Of a DNA stretch of 62,010 nucleotides, positions 15,656 to 24,052 are shown piece after piece. The notes beneath the pieces were generated by a model. It was not told the DNA's origin and searched no databases. It was given only the letters and a program-made list of their open reading frames with translations. Both the position numbers and the translations under genes were made by a program. Within the stretch, counting starts at the first letter, position 1, and each line of letters opens with the position of its first letter. This DNA comes from Holophagales bacterium UBA2201 (GTDB lineage: Bacteria > Acidobacteriota > Thermoanaerobaculia > UBA2201). The stretch is from contig DCUZ01000065.1 of the NCBI GenBank assembly GCA_002327305.1, positions 1 through 62,010 on the forward strand. The letters run 5' to 3'.

Positions 15656-17406
15656 TTGCACACCTCCTTGAGGGAATCGTAGATCTCCTGGGCCCTGAGG
15701 GCCCTCCCCCCCGCATGGGCGTAGGAATGGATCTGCTGTTTCCCGGGCTGGTAGTAGGTTTTGATGAATTTGGAGAACTGCTGGTTCCAACTCGATTCGA
15801 AAACGACGAACTTCTCCATCGGCTGGACATAGGCGTCGAACTGGCCGTAGTTGGGGGGATAGATGATCTGGGGCACCACCGCCTTGACCTTGGCCCCCTC
15901 GGCGTTGAGCCGCTCCACCGCCTCGCGCACCGCCCCTTTGGTGGAACCCCAGGCCACGGCGCCCACCTTGGCGTCCTCGGGGCCGTAGTGGCGGATGTAC
16001 TGCAGTTCCTTGCGCACCTCGTTGAACTTGCGGAAGCGCTTGACGATGGTCCGCTCGTGCACCTCGAAGTTGGAGGAGGGGTCTCCCCTCTCATCGTGGG
16101 TGATGCCCGAGGCCAGATGCATCCCGCCGGGCGTTCCCGGGATGGCCATGGGGGAAATCCCGGAGGGGGTGTCCTTGTACCGGATGTAGTCGATCAGGTC
16201 CTCGGGGGCGGGGAGGAGGCGGGCCGTGGCGGTATGCTCCACCTTGTGGAAGACCTTCCGCGGGATGCTCTCGAACCGGTGCCCCAGGTACTGGTCCGAC
16301 AACACGATGACGGGCATCTGGTAGTGTTCGGCGGCGTAGATGGCCTCGATGGTCGTGTCGAAGCAATCCTGGACGTCGGCCGGGGCGATGACGATCTTGG
16401 GGGCGTCTCCGTGGGTCCCGAAGACGGCCGGAAGGAGGTCGCCCTGCTCCGACTTGGTGGGAAGGCCGGTGGAGGGCCCCCCCCGCTGGACGTCCACGAT
16501 GACGAGGGGGATCTCGCTGATGGAGGCCAGGCCGATCCCCTCCTGCATGAGGGAAAGGCCGGGCCCCGACGTGACGGTGAGGGCCTTGGCCCCGGCGAAG
16601 GAGGCGCCGATGCAGTGGCAGATGGCGCTGATCTCGTCCTCCACCTGGAGCATCCGCGCCCCGAACAGGGGCAGGAATTCGGAAAGCTGGTGCATCACCT
16701 CGGAGGAGGGGGTGATGGGATAGCCGGCGAAGAAGTCGCACCCCCCGTAGATGGTCCCCAAAGCCACCGCGTCGTTGCCGGTCATGACGAGGCAGGGGTC
16801 CTTCCGCGTATAGGCTAAGGCCCCGATGCCCGTCTTGTCCGTGAGGGTGTCCCGGCCGTAGGCCCGGCCGATCTCCAGCGCCTTGAGGTTGGCCTGGACC
16901 ACCGCGTCGCCCTTTTTGGTGAACTTCCGGGTGATGATCTTGACCAGCCCTTCGTACGGGAGGCCGAACAACTCGCAGACCAGCCCCAGGGCGACGATAT
17001 TGACCGCCAGAGGGTTCTTGGCCTCCTCCTTGGCCAGTTTCTGGAAGGGAACGCGCACCACCCGCATCCCCGGCTTCAACGGAATGGGCGGGTTCTCGGA
17101 GAGGGCGTCGTTCTGTTCCAGGATGACGACGGCGTCGTCCTTCAGCTCCAGTTCGGCCTTGAACTTGGGGTACTCTCCCAGGTGGAAGGCGACCAGGACA
17201 TCGAGAAAATCCCCCGGGGTATAGATGGTATGGTCGGCGATCCGCAGCTTGGATGAGCTTTCACCCCCCCGGATCTGGGGTCCGAAGCTCATCGTCGCCA
17301 TGGCGGAGAGCCCCTCGTTGGCGGCGGCCTGGATCAGCATCTCACCGCAGGACACCACTCCGGCCCCCCCCGCTCCCACGAACCCCACACAGATGTCTCG
17401 TTTCAT
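15652..17406 (-). CDS. korA: 2-oxoacid:ferredoxin oxidoreductase gamma-alpha fusion (KorA-type)
   Basis: 584 aa. The N-terminal gamma domain (about 1-190: GAGGAGVVSCGEML, GPQIRGGESSS) is fused to an alpha domain (about 200-584: GYPITPSSEVMH, VQRGGPSTGLPTKSEQGDL). This is the standard two-subunit Kor arrangement. GGAGG lies 8 bases before ATG 17406. It heads the unit korA-korB-M16-M16. The enzyme links the TCA cycle or amino-acid catabolism to ferredoxin, typical of anaerobes and some aerobes with reductive metabolism. Confidence 0.92.
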   Translation of the reverse strand: MKRDICVGFVGAGGAGVVSCGEMLIQAAANEGLSAMATMSFGPQIRGGESSSKLRIADHTIYTPGDFLDVLVAFHLGEYPKFKAELELKDDAVVILEQNDALSENPPIPLKPGMRVVRVPFQKLAKEEAKNPLAVNIVALGLVCELFGLPYEGLVKIITRKFTKKGDAVVQANLKALEIGRAYGRDTLTDKTGIGALAYTRKDPCLVMTGNDAVALGTIYGGCDFFAGYPITPSSEVMHQLSEFLPLFGARMLQVEDEISAICHCIGASFAGAKALTVTSGPGLSLMQEGIGLASISEIPLVIVDVQRGGPSTGLPTKSEQGDLLPAVFGTHGDAPKIVIAPADVQDCFDTTIEAIYAAEHYQMPVIVLSDQYLGHRFESIPRKVFHKVEHTATARLLPAPEDLIDYIRYKDTPSGISPMAIPGTPGGMHLASGITHDERGDPSSNFEVHERTIVKRFRKFNEVRKELQYIRHYGPEDAKVGAVAWGSTKGAVREAVERLNAEGAKVKAVVPQIIYPPNYGQFDAYVQPMEKFVVFESSWNQQFSKFIKTYYQPGKQQIHSYAHAGGRALRAQEIYDSLKEVCK

Positions 17407-17438
17407 TCGGTATACCTCCTCTGACGTTGACGCAGGGA

Positions 17439-17467
17439 AATGTACTCCATTTTACGACAATTTTCAA
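17439..17467 (-). promoter_or_regulatory. Sigma70-type promoter of korAB
   Basis: On the minus strand TTGAAA (17467-17462), a 17-base spacer and TACATT (17444-17439) lie about 33 bases before the korA start, with an AGGAGG site between. Unlike the leaderless starts, this gene has a true 5' leader. A GC-rich inverted repeat (about 17472-17491) lies upstream, after the FHA gene. Confidence 0.5.
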
Positions 17468-17494
17468 GCACGGCGCGCCCGCCCCGGCGGGCGC

Positions 17495-18040
17495 TCACTC
17501 GTCCGCGGCCACGATGAACATGAGCGAGGTTTTTCCGACCGAAAACTCCGACTTGTCCTCCAACTGGGCTTCCGAAATCCGGCGACCGCCCAGGAAGGTT
17601 CCGTTGGTGCTCCCGGCGTCCCTCAGCATCACCTTGCCGTCCTCCCCCACCTCGATCTGGCAGTGCTTGCGCGAGGCCTCGGTGTCCGGCAGGACCAGAT
17701 CCCCGTAAGCCCGGCCGATGACGAAGACGCTTTTGGCGACCTTGATTACCTGGCCGCTCATGGGTCCGGAAAGGACACCGATGGAGAACCGCTTCCCCCT
17801 CAGGCTGATGGCCTGGGCTTGCGCCTCATCCGCCATGGCCTGGACATTCACGACCTTGGTGGTGTCCTTGAGCGAGGGGAGGGGCGCGGCGCCCGAGGGG
17901 CGGTCCACCGTCGCCTCGAGGGGCTCCTCGGCCGGAACGGTGAAGACCTCGGCGCACTTGGGGCACTTCACCTTCTTCCCCCGGAAGCGGGCCTCGTCGA
18001 TTTTGTACTTGGTGCCGCATTTGGCGCAGGCCAGGATCAT
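17495..18040 (-). CDS. Zinc-ribbon plus FHA domain protein
   Basis: 181 aa. Residues 1-35 form an MJ0042-type zinc ribbon (CAKCGTKYKID...CPKCAEVF). Residues about 85-175 form an FHA phosphothreonine-binding domain (FVIGRAYGDLVLPDTEASRKH, DAGSTNGTFLGGRRI) with the Gly-Arg, Ser-x-x-His and Thr-Asn-Gly residues intact. GGAGGG precedes ATG 18040, 9 bases after the TPR gene. It likely reads Ser/Thr phosphorylation; no kinase is in the window. Confidence 0.85.
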   Translation of the reverse strand: MILACAKCGTKYKIDEARFRGKKVKCPKCAEVFTVPAEEPLEATVDRPSGAAPLPSLKDTTKVVNVQAMADEAQAQAISLRGKRFSIGVLSGPMSGQVIKVAKSVFVIGRAYGDLVLPDTEASRKHCQIEVGEDGKVMLRDAGSTNGTFLGGRRISEAQLEDKSEFSVGKTSLMFIVAADE

Positions 18041-18049
18041 GTCGCCCTC

Positions 18050-19351
18050 CTACAGGGTTTCGTCCGCGATGATGATGCCCTCGCCCTCGAAGCGCACGTT
18101 GAACGCGTCCCCCTCCCCGCCCAACTCCTCCTCCGCCACCACGGGGTAAAGGTGGCCGGTCCAGGCCACGAGGGAACTGGAAAGGATGGTGAGGGGGTAT
18201 TCCTGGGTGACGCGGAGGGTGAGGGGCTCCAGGTGGGTCAGGAGCGCCAGCGCCCCCTTGCCGTAGACCTTGAAGGACTCCAACCGCCGGCTGTGGCGGT
18301 AATCGTGGACCGGCTCGGGGCGGAACGCCAGGTCGTCCTCGAGGGCCAGGATGTGGGACCCCTCGACATAGACGAACTCCTGGTTCAGTTCGAACAGGTA
18401 GGTCTGGTAGTTCTTTTCGTACAGGAACAGCTTGCCCGTCCCGGAGGCCTCCTGGATCTGCTGGGCGGTGGTGCCGTGCAGCGCCGGGACCGCCGCGAAC
18501 CGGAAGTTCCCGGTGTAGGACCTCAGGGACGACTTCTTGATGAACACGCGGCCCAGCGCGTGGATCTCCAGAAACCCGTTGTGGTGCAGGATGAACCTCT
18601 TTTCCGTGGCCTGGAGGACGGGGCGGGTCGAGAGGTCGATGGTCTCCGGCGCTTCGGAGGCCTCCTTGTTGAGGGACTCCACCACCGCCCGGTACGGCCT
18701 CCCCTCCCCCTTCACCACCGGGATGGGCTGCGTGGTCTCGGCGGGGACCGGGCGGCCGATCTCCGCCGTGGTGTGGGCGGGGCCGGGAGGCGGCGGGGCG
18801 GGGGTGGCAGGGGCGGGAACGGCCGCGGGGACCGGCCCGGTTTCCTGCGGCGGCGCGCTCTCACGCTGCCGCTTCAGGGCCTCCTCCATCTCCTTCGTGT
18901 ACTGGGTCGCCTGGGCGAAGGAAAAGTGCTCCAGGGCCATGCCGTATTTCCCGTTCTTCCGGTAAATAAGCCCCAGGTAGAGGTGCGCCTTCAGGTAATT
19001 GGGCTTCAATTCCACGGCCCTCTTGAAATGGGGCAGGGCTTCGTCTGGGCGCCCCTGCTTGAAGAGGACCAGCCCCATATTGGACCGGAGGATGAAGGCA
19101 TCGGGGTTCTTGACCAGCAATTTCCCGTAGATCGCCTCGGCCTCGGAGAAAAGGCGGAGCTTGAAATAGACCATGCCGAGCAGGTTGAGCAGATCGTCGT
19201 CGTCGGGCCGGTACTTGAGGGCGATCTCCATCTCCAGCCGCGCCCCCTCCAGGTCGTTGGAGCGGTAGGCCTCCCTGCCCTTGTTCAGGTGGACCAGAAA
19301 GACCCCCTGGTCGAACGGGGGGATCTTGGCGCTGTCGCGCGGCCCCATCAT
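18050..19351 (-). CDS. TPR repeats fused to an AIM24-like domain
   Basis: 433 aa. Residues about 15-155 are four to five tetratricopeptide units (HLNKGREAYRSNDLEGA, LLNLLGMVYFKLRLF, RSNMGLVLFKQGRPDEA, AHLYLGLIYRKNGKY). A Pro/Ala-rich linker (about 165-225) follows. The C-terminal 190 residues resemble the AIM24 beta-sandwich family (FVYVEGSHILALE, KVYGKGALALLTH, SSLVAWTGHLYP). AIM24 was named for a yeast mitochondrial inner-membrane protein; its bacterial role is unclear. The start overlaps the upstream transglycosylase stop by 4 bases. Confidence 0.7.
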   Translation of the reverse strand: MMGPRDSAKIPPFDQGVFLVHLNKGREAYRSNDLEGARLEMEIALKYRPDDDDLLNLLGMVYFKLRLFSEAEAIYGKLLVKNPDAFILRSNMGLVLFKQGRPDEALPHFKRAVELKPNYLKAHLYLGLIYRKNGKYGMALEHFSFAQATQYTKEMEEALKRQRESAPPQETGPVPAAVPAPATPAPPPPGPAHTTAEIGRPVPAETTQPIPVVKGEGRPYRAVVESLNKEASEAPETIDLSTRPVLQATEKRFILHHNGFLEIHALGRVFIKKSSLRSYTGNFRFAAVPALHGTTAQQIQEASGTGKLFLYEKNYQTYLFELNQEFVYVEGSHILALEDDLAFRPEPVHDYRHSRRLESFKVYGKGALALLTHLEPLTLRVTQEYPLTILSSSLVAWTGHLYPVVAEEELGGEGDAFNVRFEGEGIIIADETL

Positions 19352-19977
19352 CGGCGTTGATTGGTGACGAGGACGCTGCCGCTCCCGTCACGGATGATGC
19401 GGACCCGGCGGGGTCCGGCGAAATCGGAGGTGCCGCCGTTGTAGGCCCGGAGGACCTGGCGGACATAGTTCTGCGTCTCGGGGTAGGGGGGGACCCCGCC
19501 GTGCCGGACCACGGCCTCGGGCCCGGCGTTGTAGGCGGCCAGGGCCAGCTTGAGGTCGCCGTCGAAGCGGTCGATGAGGGAGCGGAGGTAGCGGCATCCG
19601 CCGAAAATGTTATCCCGCCCGTCGAAAGCGTCCTCCACCCCGAGAAGCCGCGCCGTGGCGGGCATCAACTGCATCAGGCCCATGGCCCCCTTGCGGGAAA
19701 CGGCCCGCGTCCGGAAACCCGATTCGGCCTTGACCACGGCCGCCACCAGATCGGGGTCGAGTCCGTACCGGAGAGAAGCGTCCTGGATGTGGTCCCAGGT
19801 ATCCCCTCTCCGGACCGGTTGCGGCGGCGGCGGCGCCTCCGTCCGGGCAAGGGCGCGGGACACGCTCTGCCCGCTCCGGGCGTTGGACACCACCCAGTTG
19901 CCGTCGGCGTCCTTGGTGACGCGGATGTCGCCGAAGCAGCATAATCCCAACATTAGCGCGAGACCCTTCCGCTTCAC
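19348..19977 (-). CDS. Lytic transglycosylase, SLT domain
   Basis: 209 aa with an N-terminal hydrophobic segment (likely Sec signal) and a C-terminal SLT domain: catalytic Glu in KAESGF, GAMGLMQLMPATA, and AYNAGPEAV. Cleaves the MurNAc-GlcNAc bond of peptidoglycan without water. A short flexible region (about 25-60) separates signal and domain, and an odd second beta-rich stretch (RRVRIIRDGSGSVLVTNQ) echoes the N-terminal VTKDADGNWVVSN. First gene of a three-gene unit with the TPR-AIM24 and FHA proteins. Confidence 0.88.
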   Translation of the reverse strand: MKRKGLALMLGLCCFGDIRVTKDADGNWVVSNARSGQSVSRALARTEAPPPPQPVRRGDTWDHIQDASLRYGLDPDLVAAVVKAESGFRTRAVSRKGAMGLMQLMPATARLLGVEDAFDGRDNIFGGCRYLRSLIDRFDGDLKLALAAYNAGPEAVVRHGGVPPYPETQNYVRQVLRAYNGGTSDFAGPRRVRIIRDGSGSVLVTNQRR

Positions 19978-20067
19978 GCGATAATCATACCAGATTTCCG
20001 GGATTTCGTCAGTTTATCCATTTCCAGAGGCCCCCCTCCGCAAGGGGGCCGGGTTCCAGACGATCGC

Positions 20068-20100
20068 AAACAAAACGGGAGAGGAAGCCGCCCTCTCCCG
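20068..20100 (-). terminator. Intrinsic terminator after the arsR-trxC-fmdB unit
   Basis: Perfect 9-bp stem CGGGAGAGG/CCTCTCCCG (20100-20092 with 20084-20076) followed on the minus strand by TTTTGTTT. It ends the leftward transcript 46 bases after the fmdB-type gene. Another hairpin (GGCCCCC/GGGGGCC, about 20030-20051) lies just beyond. Confidence 0.85.
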
Positions 20101-20145
20101 CTTAGGAATGCCGACGGACCGGACCGGCCCGCGGGGTCAGACCCC

Positions 20146-20322
20146 TCAGGAGAACCCTGAAGTGGAGGACCCGCACCCCGAAGCGGCCTGTCCGGGAACC
20201 GATACCATTTTCCGAAGGTCGGTGCTCCCGCACGCCGGACAGCGGGGCTCCTCGGAGACCCCCAGGAGGAACAGTTCGAACTCCTCCCCGCAGCCGAGGC
20301 AACGATATTCGTAGACCGGCAT
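20146..20322 (-). CDS. FmdB-type small zinc-ribbon protein
   Basis: 58 aa: MPVYEYRCLGCGEEFE then CPACG, the classic CxxC...CxxC ribbon of the FmdB family (regulatory/zinc-ribbon, exact role unknown). The tail is Gly/Ser/Cys-rich, ending CGSSTSGFS, also common in the family. It starts five bases after trxC and is the last gene before a strong terminator. Confidence 0.85.
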   Translation of the reverse strand: MPVYEYRCLGCGEEFELFLLGVSEEPRCPACGSTDLRKMVSVPGQAASGCGSSTSGFS

Positions 20323-20327
20323 GGGCC

Positions 20328-20750
20328 CTATCCCAGCATCTCCAGGATCTTCTTCTTGGGGACGGCCCCCACCAGCCGTTCCACCACCTCCCCGTCCTTG
20401 AACAGGATGAGGGTGGGGATGCTCATGATGCCGAATTGGGAGGGGACCCCGCCGTTGTCGTCGGTGTTGATCTTGACCACCTTCACCCGCCCGTCGGCTT
20501 CCTTGGCCACCTCGTGGAGGATGGGGGTGAGCATCTTGCAGGGCATGCACCAGGGGGCCCAAAAGTCCACCAGGACGGGCCGCTTGCTCTGGAGCACCTC
20601 CTTCTGGAAGGTGGCGTCGCTCCCCTCCAGGACGTCCCCGTAGAACTTCAGCGGGGCCTTGCAGGAACCGCAAAGGGCGTCCCCCTTGCGTTCGGGCTCC
20701 ACCTGGTTGGGGGTTCCGCAGGCTTCACATACAGTCAGCACTTTTTCCAT
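20328..20750 (-). CDS. trxC: Thioredoxin 2 (TrxC-like) with WCMPC active site
   Basis: 140 aa disulfide reductase. N-terminal zinc-binding CEACG...CGSC (residues 8-30) marks the thioredoxin-2 type. The thioredoxin fold follows, with active site APWCMPCK where most thioredoxins have WCGPC, then cis-Pro in SIPTLILFKDG. A Met in the CxxC dipeptide should shift redox potential or partner choice. AGGAGA lies 6 bases before ATG 20750. It is in one unit with an ArsR regulator carrying a Cys pair. Confidence 0.92.
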   Translation of the reverse strand: MEKVLTVCEACGTPNQVEPERKGDALCGSCKAPLKFYGDVLEGSDATFQKEVLQSKRPVLVDFWAPWCMPCKMLTPILHEVAKEADGRVKVVKINTDDNGGVPSQFGIMSIPTLILFKDGEVVERLVGAVPKKKILEMLG

Positions 20751-20815
20751 TTCCCTTCTCCTTCGTTGGTATTGCGCGGGTCCTCCCGACCGGGAGGCGT
20801 GGCCTTCGGCCTCAT

Positions 20816-20905
20816 TCAAGTCCCCACCCCGAGACGGGGCAGGATGACGGCCTGAAGCAGCAGCCACGCGGCCAGAAAGCCGAGTAGCAGGAGGACATCC
20901 CCCAT
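20816..20905 (-). CDS. 29-residue membrane peptide between arsR and trxC
   Basis: ATG 20905 to TGA 20816 encodes 29 aa: an acidic start (MGD), about 20 hydrophobic residues (VLLLLGFLAAWLLLQAVILP) and a short RLGVGT tail, i.e. a single transmembrane helix. AGGAG overlaps the arsR stop codon 6 bases before the ATG, and the start is only 3 bases after arsR, so it is translationally coupled. No homologue is known to me. A 65-bp gap with a CCTCCCG/CGGGAGG hairpin (20782-20797) separates it from trxC. Confidence 0.65.
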   Translation of the reverse strand: MGDVLLLLGFLAAWLLLQAVILPRLGVGT

Positions 20906-20908
20906 CGG

Positions 20909-21232
20909 CTACTCCTTGGTGAAGAGGCCGTCCTCCTCCTCGTGCCGCTTGGCCAGGTACTCGCACACGGAATCGCAGATGTTGAAGAACCGCTTTTCCT
21001 TGAGGGCATAGAAGATGTTGAGGCCCTTGCGCCTGGCGGTGACCACGCCGGCCTTCTTCATGATCCCCAGGTGTTTCGAGACGTTGGCCTGCTGGCTCCC
21101 GGTCAGCTTGATCAGCTCGGAGACGTTCTTCTCCCCGTGCCTCAAACTGTCGAGGATCTTGAGGCGCATCGGCTCGGAAAGGACCTTGAAAATCTCGGCG
21201 ATACGATCGATAAGCTCTTCGGAATAGTTCAT
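20909..21232 (-). CDS. ArsR-family winged-helix repressor
   Basis: 107 aa. Winged helix-turn-helix: FKVLSEPMRLKILDSL, VSELIKLTGSQQANVSKHL, and the wing VTARRKGLNIFYAL. The arsenic CxC metal site of classic ArsR is absent. Instead a CxxxC pair sits in the last helix (FNICDSVCEYL), which suggests thiol or metal sensing. ATG 21232 is chosen for GAGGT 5 bases upstream (ATG 21244 lacks one). It heads the unit with the small membrane peptide, trxC and fmdB and probably autoregulates it. Confidence 0.88.
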   Translation of the reverse strand: MNYSEELIDRIAEIFKVLSEPMRLKILDSLRHGEKNVSELIKLTGSQQANVSKHLGIMKKAGVVTARRKGLNIFYALKEKRFFNICDSVCEYLAKRHEEEDGLFTKE

Positions 21233-21253
21233 GGTTGACCTCATAGCGATTAG

Positions 21254-21259
21254 ATTATA
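21254..21259 (-). promoter_or_regulatory. -10 box of the arsR-trxC unit
   Basis: TATAAT on the minus strand, 21 bases before ATG 21232, leaving room for the GAGGT ribosome site. It lies in the AT-rich stretch 21240-21262, a plausible place for ArsR autoregulation. Confidence 0.5.
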
Positions 21260-21303
21260 TTACCCAAATGCGAACACAGGTGCGGAGACGATTATTCCCG
21301 CTC

Positions 21304-21870
21304 TCACTTGGCCCGATAGGCCTTCACGACGGAAATGGTCTCCTTGGGAACGTTCTCAAAATTCCCCACTTTGCCGGTGGGGACCTCGGCGATGGCGTCC
21401 ACCACCTCCATCCCCTCGACGACTTTGCCGAAAACGGCGTAGCCCCAGGTGGAGCCGCTCTGCTTCCCCTTGTGGTCGAGACGGTCGTTGTCCACCAGAT
21501 TGACGAAGAACTGGCTCGAGGCGGAGTCCACCTCCATCGTCCGCGCCATGGAGAGGGTCCCGCGGAGATTGGACAGGCCGTTGTCGGCCTCGTTCTTGAT
21601 GGGGTCGTGGGTCTTCTTCTCGGTCATGTCCTTGATCATGCCCCCTCCCTGGATGACGAAACCGGGGATGATGCGGTGGAAAATGGTGCCGTCGTAGAAC
21701 TTCTCGTCCACGTAGGTGAGGAAATTCCGGACCGTGAGGGGGGCCTTGTCCGGGTAGAGCTCGATGACCATCTTGCCCTTGGAGGTCTCGAAGACCACCT
21801 TGGGGTTCCCGGCCGCCAGGGCCGCGAGGGGGAAGAGGAGGATCATGGCGAGGATGAGGGTCTTCTTCAT
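21304..21870 (-). CDS. Exported cyclophilin-type peptidyl-prolyl isomerase
   Basis: 188 aa. Signal peptide (MKKTLILAMILLFPLAALAA) and a cyclophilin domain: FHRIIPGFVIQGG, SMARTMEVDSASSQFFVNL, YAVFGKVVEGMEVVD. Catalytic Arg and the QFF block are intact. It speeds prolyl isomerisation of exported proteins in the periplasm. ATG 21870 has AAGGAG 8 bases upstream; the frame's earlier ATG (21918) lacks one and would bury the signal peptide. Confidence 0.93.
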   Translation of the reverse strand: MKKTLILAMILLFPLAALAAGNPKVVFETSKGKMVIELYPDKAPLTVRNFLTYVDEKFYDGTIFHRIIPGFVIQGGGMIKDMTEKKTHDPIKNEADNGLSNLRGTLSMARTMEVDSASSQFFVNLVDNDRLDHKGKQSGSTWGYAVFGKVVEGMEVVDAIAEVPTGKVGNFENVPKETISVVKAYRAK

Positions 21871-21969
21871 GGGAAATCTCCTTAGGGTTTTATGATTGCT
21901 ACGACTATATTCTAACACGGCCCGTGCCGCTTTTATTCATACGGTTGGATGGGCAGATGGTGTTGGGGG

Positions 21970-23952
21970 TCATTCCACCGTCCACACCTCGTAGAGGTCG
22001 GGGTCCAGCTCGGCGAGGAACCGGGAGGTGCGCTGGACGGTATTGCGCCAGGAACCCTCTTTGCTCCACTGGGGGTAGCACAGATGGAGCTCATCCCGGG
22101 CGCGGGTGCAGGCGACATAGAAGAGACGCCGCTCCTCCTCCACCCCCTCCTCGGTCCCGGTGGAGCGGAAGCTGGGGAAGAGGCCGTCGGCCAGGGAGAT
22201 GACGAAGACCGCCGACCACTCCAGCCCCTTGGCCTGGTGGACCGTGGAGAGGACCAGCATCTCCCGCTCGTCCTCCCCGGCGGCCACATCCTGCCCGGAG
22301 AGCTCGGAGAGCAGGGAGAGTTCCTCGAGAAAGGCGGTGATGGAGGCGTAGCGGGAGGCGAACTGCGCCAGTTCCTCCAGGTCGTCCAGGCGGACCGAGC
22401 CGTTGGGGAAGGTGGCCAGGGCGTATTCCCGGTAGGTGGTCTCCACCACGGTGCGGATGGCTTCCGAGGGACCGGTCTGCATCTCGGGGGTCACCAGGAG
22501 GCGCAGGACCTTCTGGAACTCCCCGTAGACCCCCCGGCTGCGGGGCGGGACGGCCGGCAGGACGGCCTCCGAAACCGCGAACCCCAGAGGGTCGCGCGAT
22601 GCGGCGATGGCGGCGTAGATCTTCGACGCCAGTTTCTCCCCCACCGTGGGATAGAGCTTGAGGCACCGGCGCCAGGCCAGTTCGTCGCGGGGATTGACGG
22701 TGATGCGGAGAAAGGCCACGACATCCTTGATGTGCCTCTGCTCGAAGAACCGCACCCCCGACCGGATCTCGTAGGGGATCCCCATCTCGGTGAGTTTCAA
22801 CTGGATCTCCAAACTCTGAAAATGGCTCCGGTAGAGGACGGCGATGTCGTTGAGGGGCACCCCCTCGTCGCGCAGGTCCAGCACCCGGTGGGCGACGAAG
22901 TCGGCCTGCTGGTAGACGTCGCGGCACGGGACCACGCTGGGGCTCTGCCCACCCTCCCGCACGGGATGGAGGGATTTGGGGTATTGCCGGTAATTATGCT
23001 TGATGGAGGCGTTGGCCAGGGCCAGGACGGGGGGGAAGGACCGGTAGTTGGTCTCCAGATAGAACACCCGGGCCCCCTCGAACCGCTGGGGGAAATCCAT
23101 GATGTTGGCGAAATTGGCGCCGCGGAACGAGTAGATGGACTGCGCGTCGTCCCCCACCACCATCAGGTTCCCGCCCTGGGGGGCCATGAGATACAGGAGG
23201 TCGGCCTGCAGGGCGTTGGTGTCCTGGTACTCGTCCACCAGGACGTGCTGGAACCGCTGGCGGTAGAAATCACGCACCTCCGCGTGTTCCTCCAGGAGCC
23301 GCTTCCACAGGAGAAGGAGGTCGTCGAAGTCCACCAGGGCGTCCTTGAGCTTCCGCTCGCGGTAGCGCTCGAACACCAGGAGGATGTCCCCGGCCATCTC
23401 GACGAACTGCTGGTGGCGCTCCCGGATCAGCTGGTCCGGCGTGATCTGCATGTCCACCGCCAGGGAATGGATGTCCTGCAGGACGTCCGCCTTGGGGAAC
23501 CGCACCGCCCGCTCGGCGAACCCCAGCTCCACGATGCACGCCCCCATGAGGTCGCGGCTGTCCTCGGCGTCCAGGATGGTGAACCCGGGCTCCACCCCGA
23601 TGGCCCGCCCGTGGCGCCGCAGGACCAGGTTGCCCACGTGATGGAAGGTCCCGCCCCAGAGGCGGAGGCCGTCGATGCGGGTGAGCGACTGCACCCGGTT
23701 GAGCATCTCCCTCGCCGCCTTGTTGGTGAAGGTCAGAAGGAGGATGCGGGCGGGGTCCACCCCGTCCTCCAAAAGACGCGCCACCCGGTAGGTCAGCGTC
23801 CGGGTCTTCCCCGAGCCCGCCCCGGCGATGACCAGCATGGGGCCGCCGGGCTCCATCACCACCTTCAACTGCTCCTCGTTGAGGTCGGACTCGTAGGGGA
23901 TCTGATAGGCGGGCCCTTCCCCGTCCCGCCGGTGGATGACGTATTTTTTCAT
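21970..23952 (-). CDS. UvrD/PcrA/Rep-family DNA helicase
   Basis: 660 aa SF1 3'-5' helicase. Motif I AGAGSGKTRT, motif II DEYQDTN, motif III QSIYSFRGA, motif V VHQAKGLEW and motif VI ACTRARDEL are all present. It is a little shorter than E. coli UvrD (720 aa), with a short C-terminus. Role: unwinding in repair or replication restart. Start ATG 23952 has no ribosome site but a TATAAT 8 bases upstream. Confidence 0.92.
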   Translation of the reverse strand: MKKYVIHRRDGEGPAYQIPYESDLNEEQLKVVMEPGGPMLVIAGAGSGKTRTLTYRVARLLEDGVDPARILLLTFTNKAAREMLNRVQSLTRIDGLRLWGGTFHHVGNLVLRRHGRAIGVEPGFTILDAEDSRDLMGACIVELGFAERAVRFPKADVLQDIHSLAVDMQITPDQLIRERHQQFVEMAGDILLVFERYRERKLKDALVDFDDLLLLWKRLLEEHAEVRDFYRQRFQHVLVDEYQDTNALQADLLYLMAPQGGNLMVVGDDAQSIYSFRGANFANIMDFPQRFEGARVFYLETNYRSFPPVLALANASIKHNYRQYPKSLHPVREGGQSPSVVPCRDVYQQADFVAHRVLDLRDEGVPLNDIAVLYRSHFQSLEIQLKLTEMGIPYEIRSGVRFFEQRHIKDVVAFLRITVNPRDELAWRRCLKLYPTVGEKLASKIYAAIAASRDPLGFAVSEAVLPAVPPRSRGVYGEFQKVLRLLVTPEMQTGPSEAIRTVVETTYREYALATFPNGSVRLDDLEELAQFASRYASITAFLEELSLLSELSGQDVAAGEDEREMLVLSTVHQAKGLEWSAVFVISLADGLFPSFRSTGTEEGVEEERRLFYVACTRARDELHLCYPQWSKEGSWRNTVQRTSRFLAELDPDLYEVWTVE

Positions 23953-23960
23953 GATGGCCC

Positions 23961-23966
23961 ATTATA
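23961..23966 (-). promoter_or_regulatory. -10 box of the UvrD-like gene, leaderless
   Basis: TATAAT on the minus strand ends 8 bases before ATG 23952. Transcription would start about two bases before the ATG, so the mRNA has essentially no leader. Confidence 0.55.
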
Positions 23967-24052
23967 ACGCGGGAGGGCCGGGGGACTCCCCCCCTCGCGC
24001 CTCGGCCGGCGGGCGGGCCCTTCCTGCGCCCGCCCTCCGGCCCGTCCCCGCG

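Noticed and set aside
20328..20750. WCMPC as a sequencing error for WCGPC
   Set aside because: Met (ATG) to Gly (GGN) would need at least two base changes in one codon, so an error is unlikely.
21949..23967. Long + strand frame opposite the UvrD-like helicase
   Set aside because: The minus strand has all helicase motifs; the + frame has no family-like blocks.
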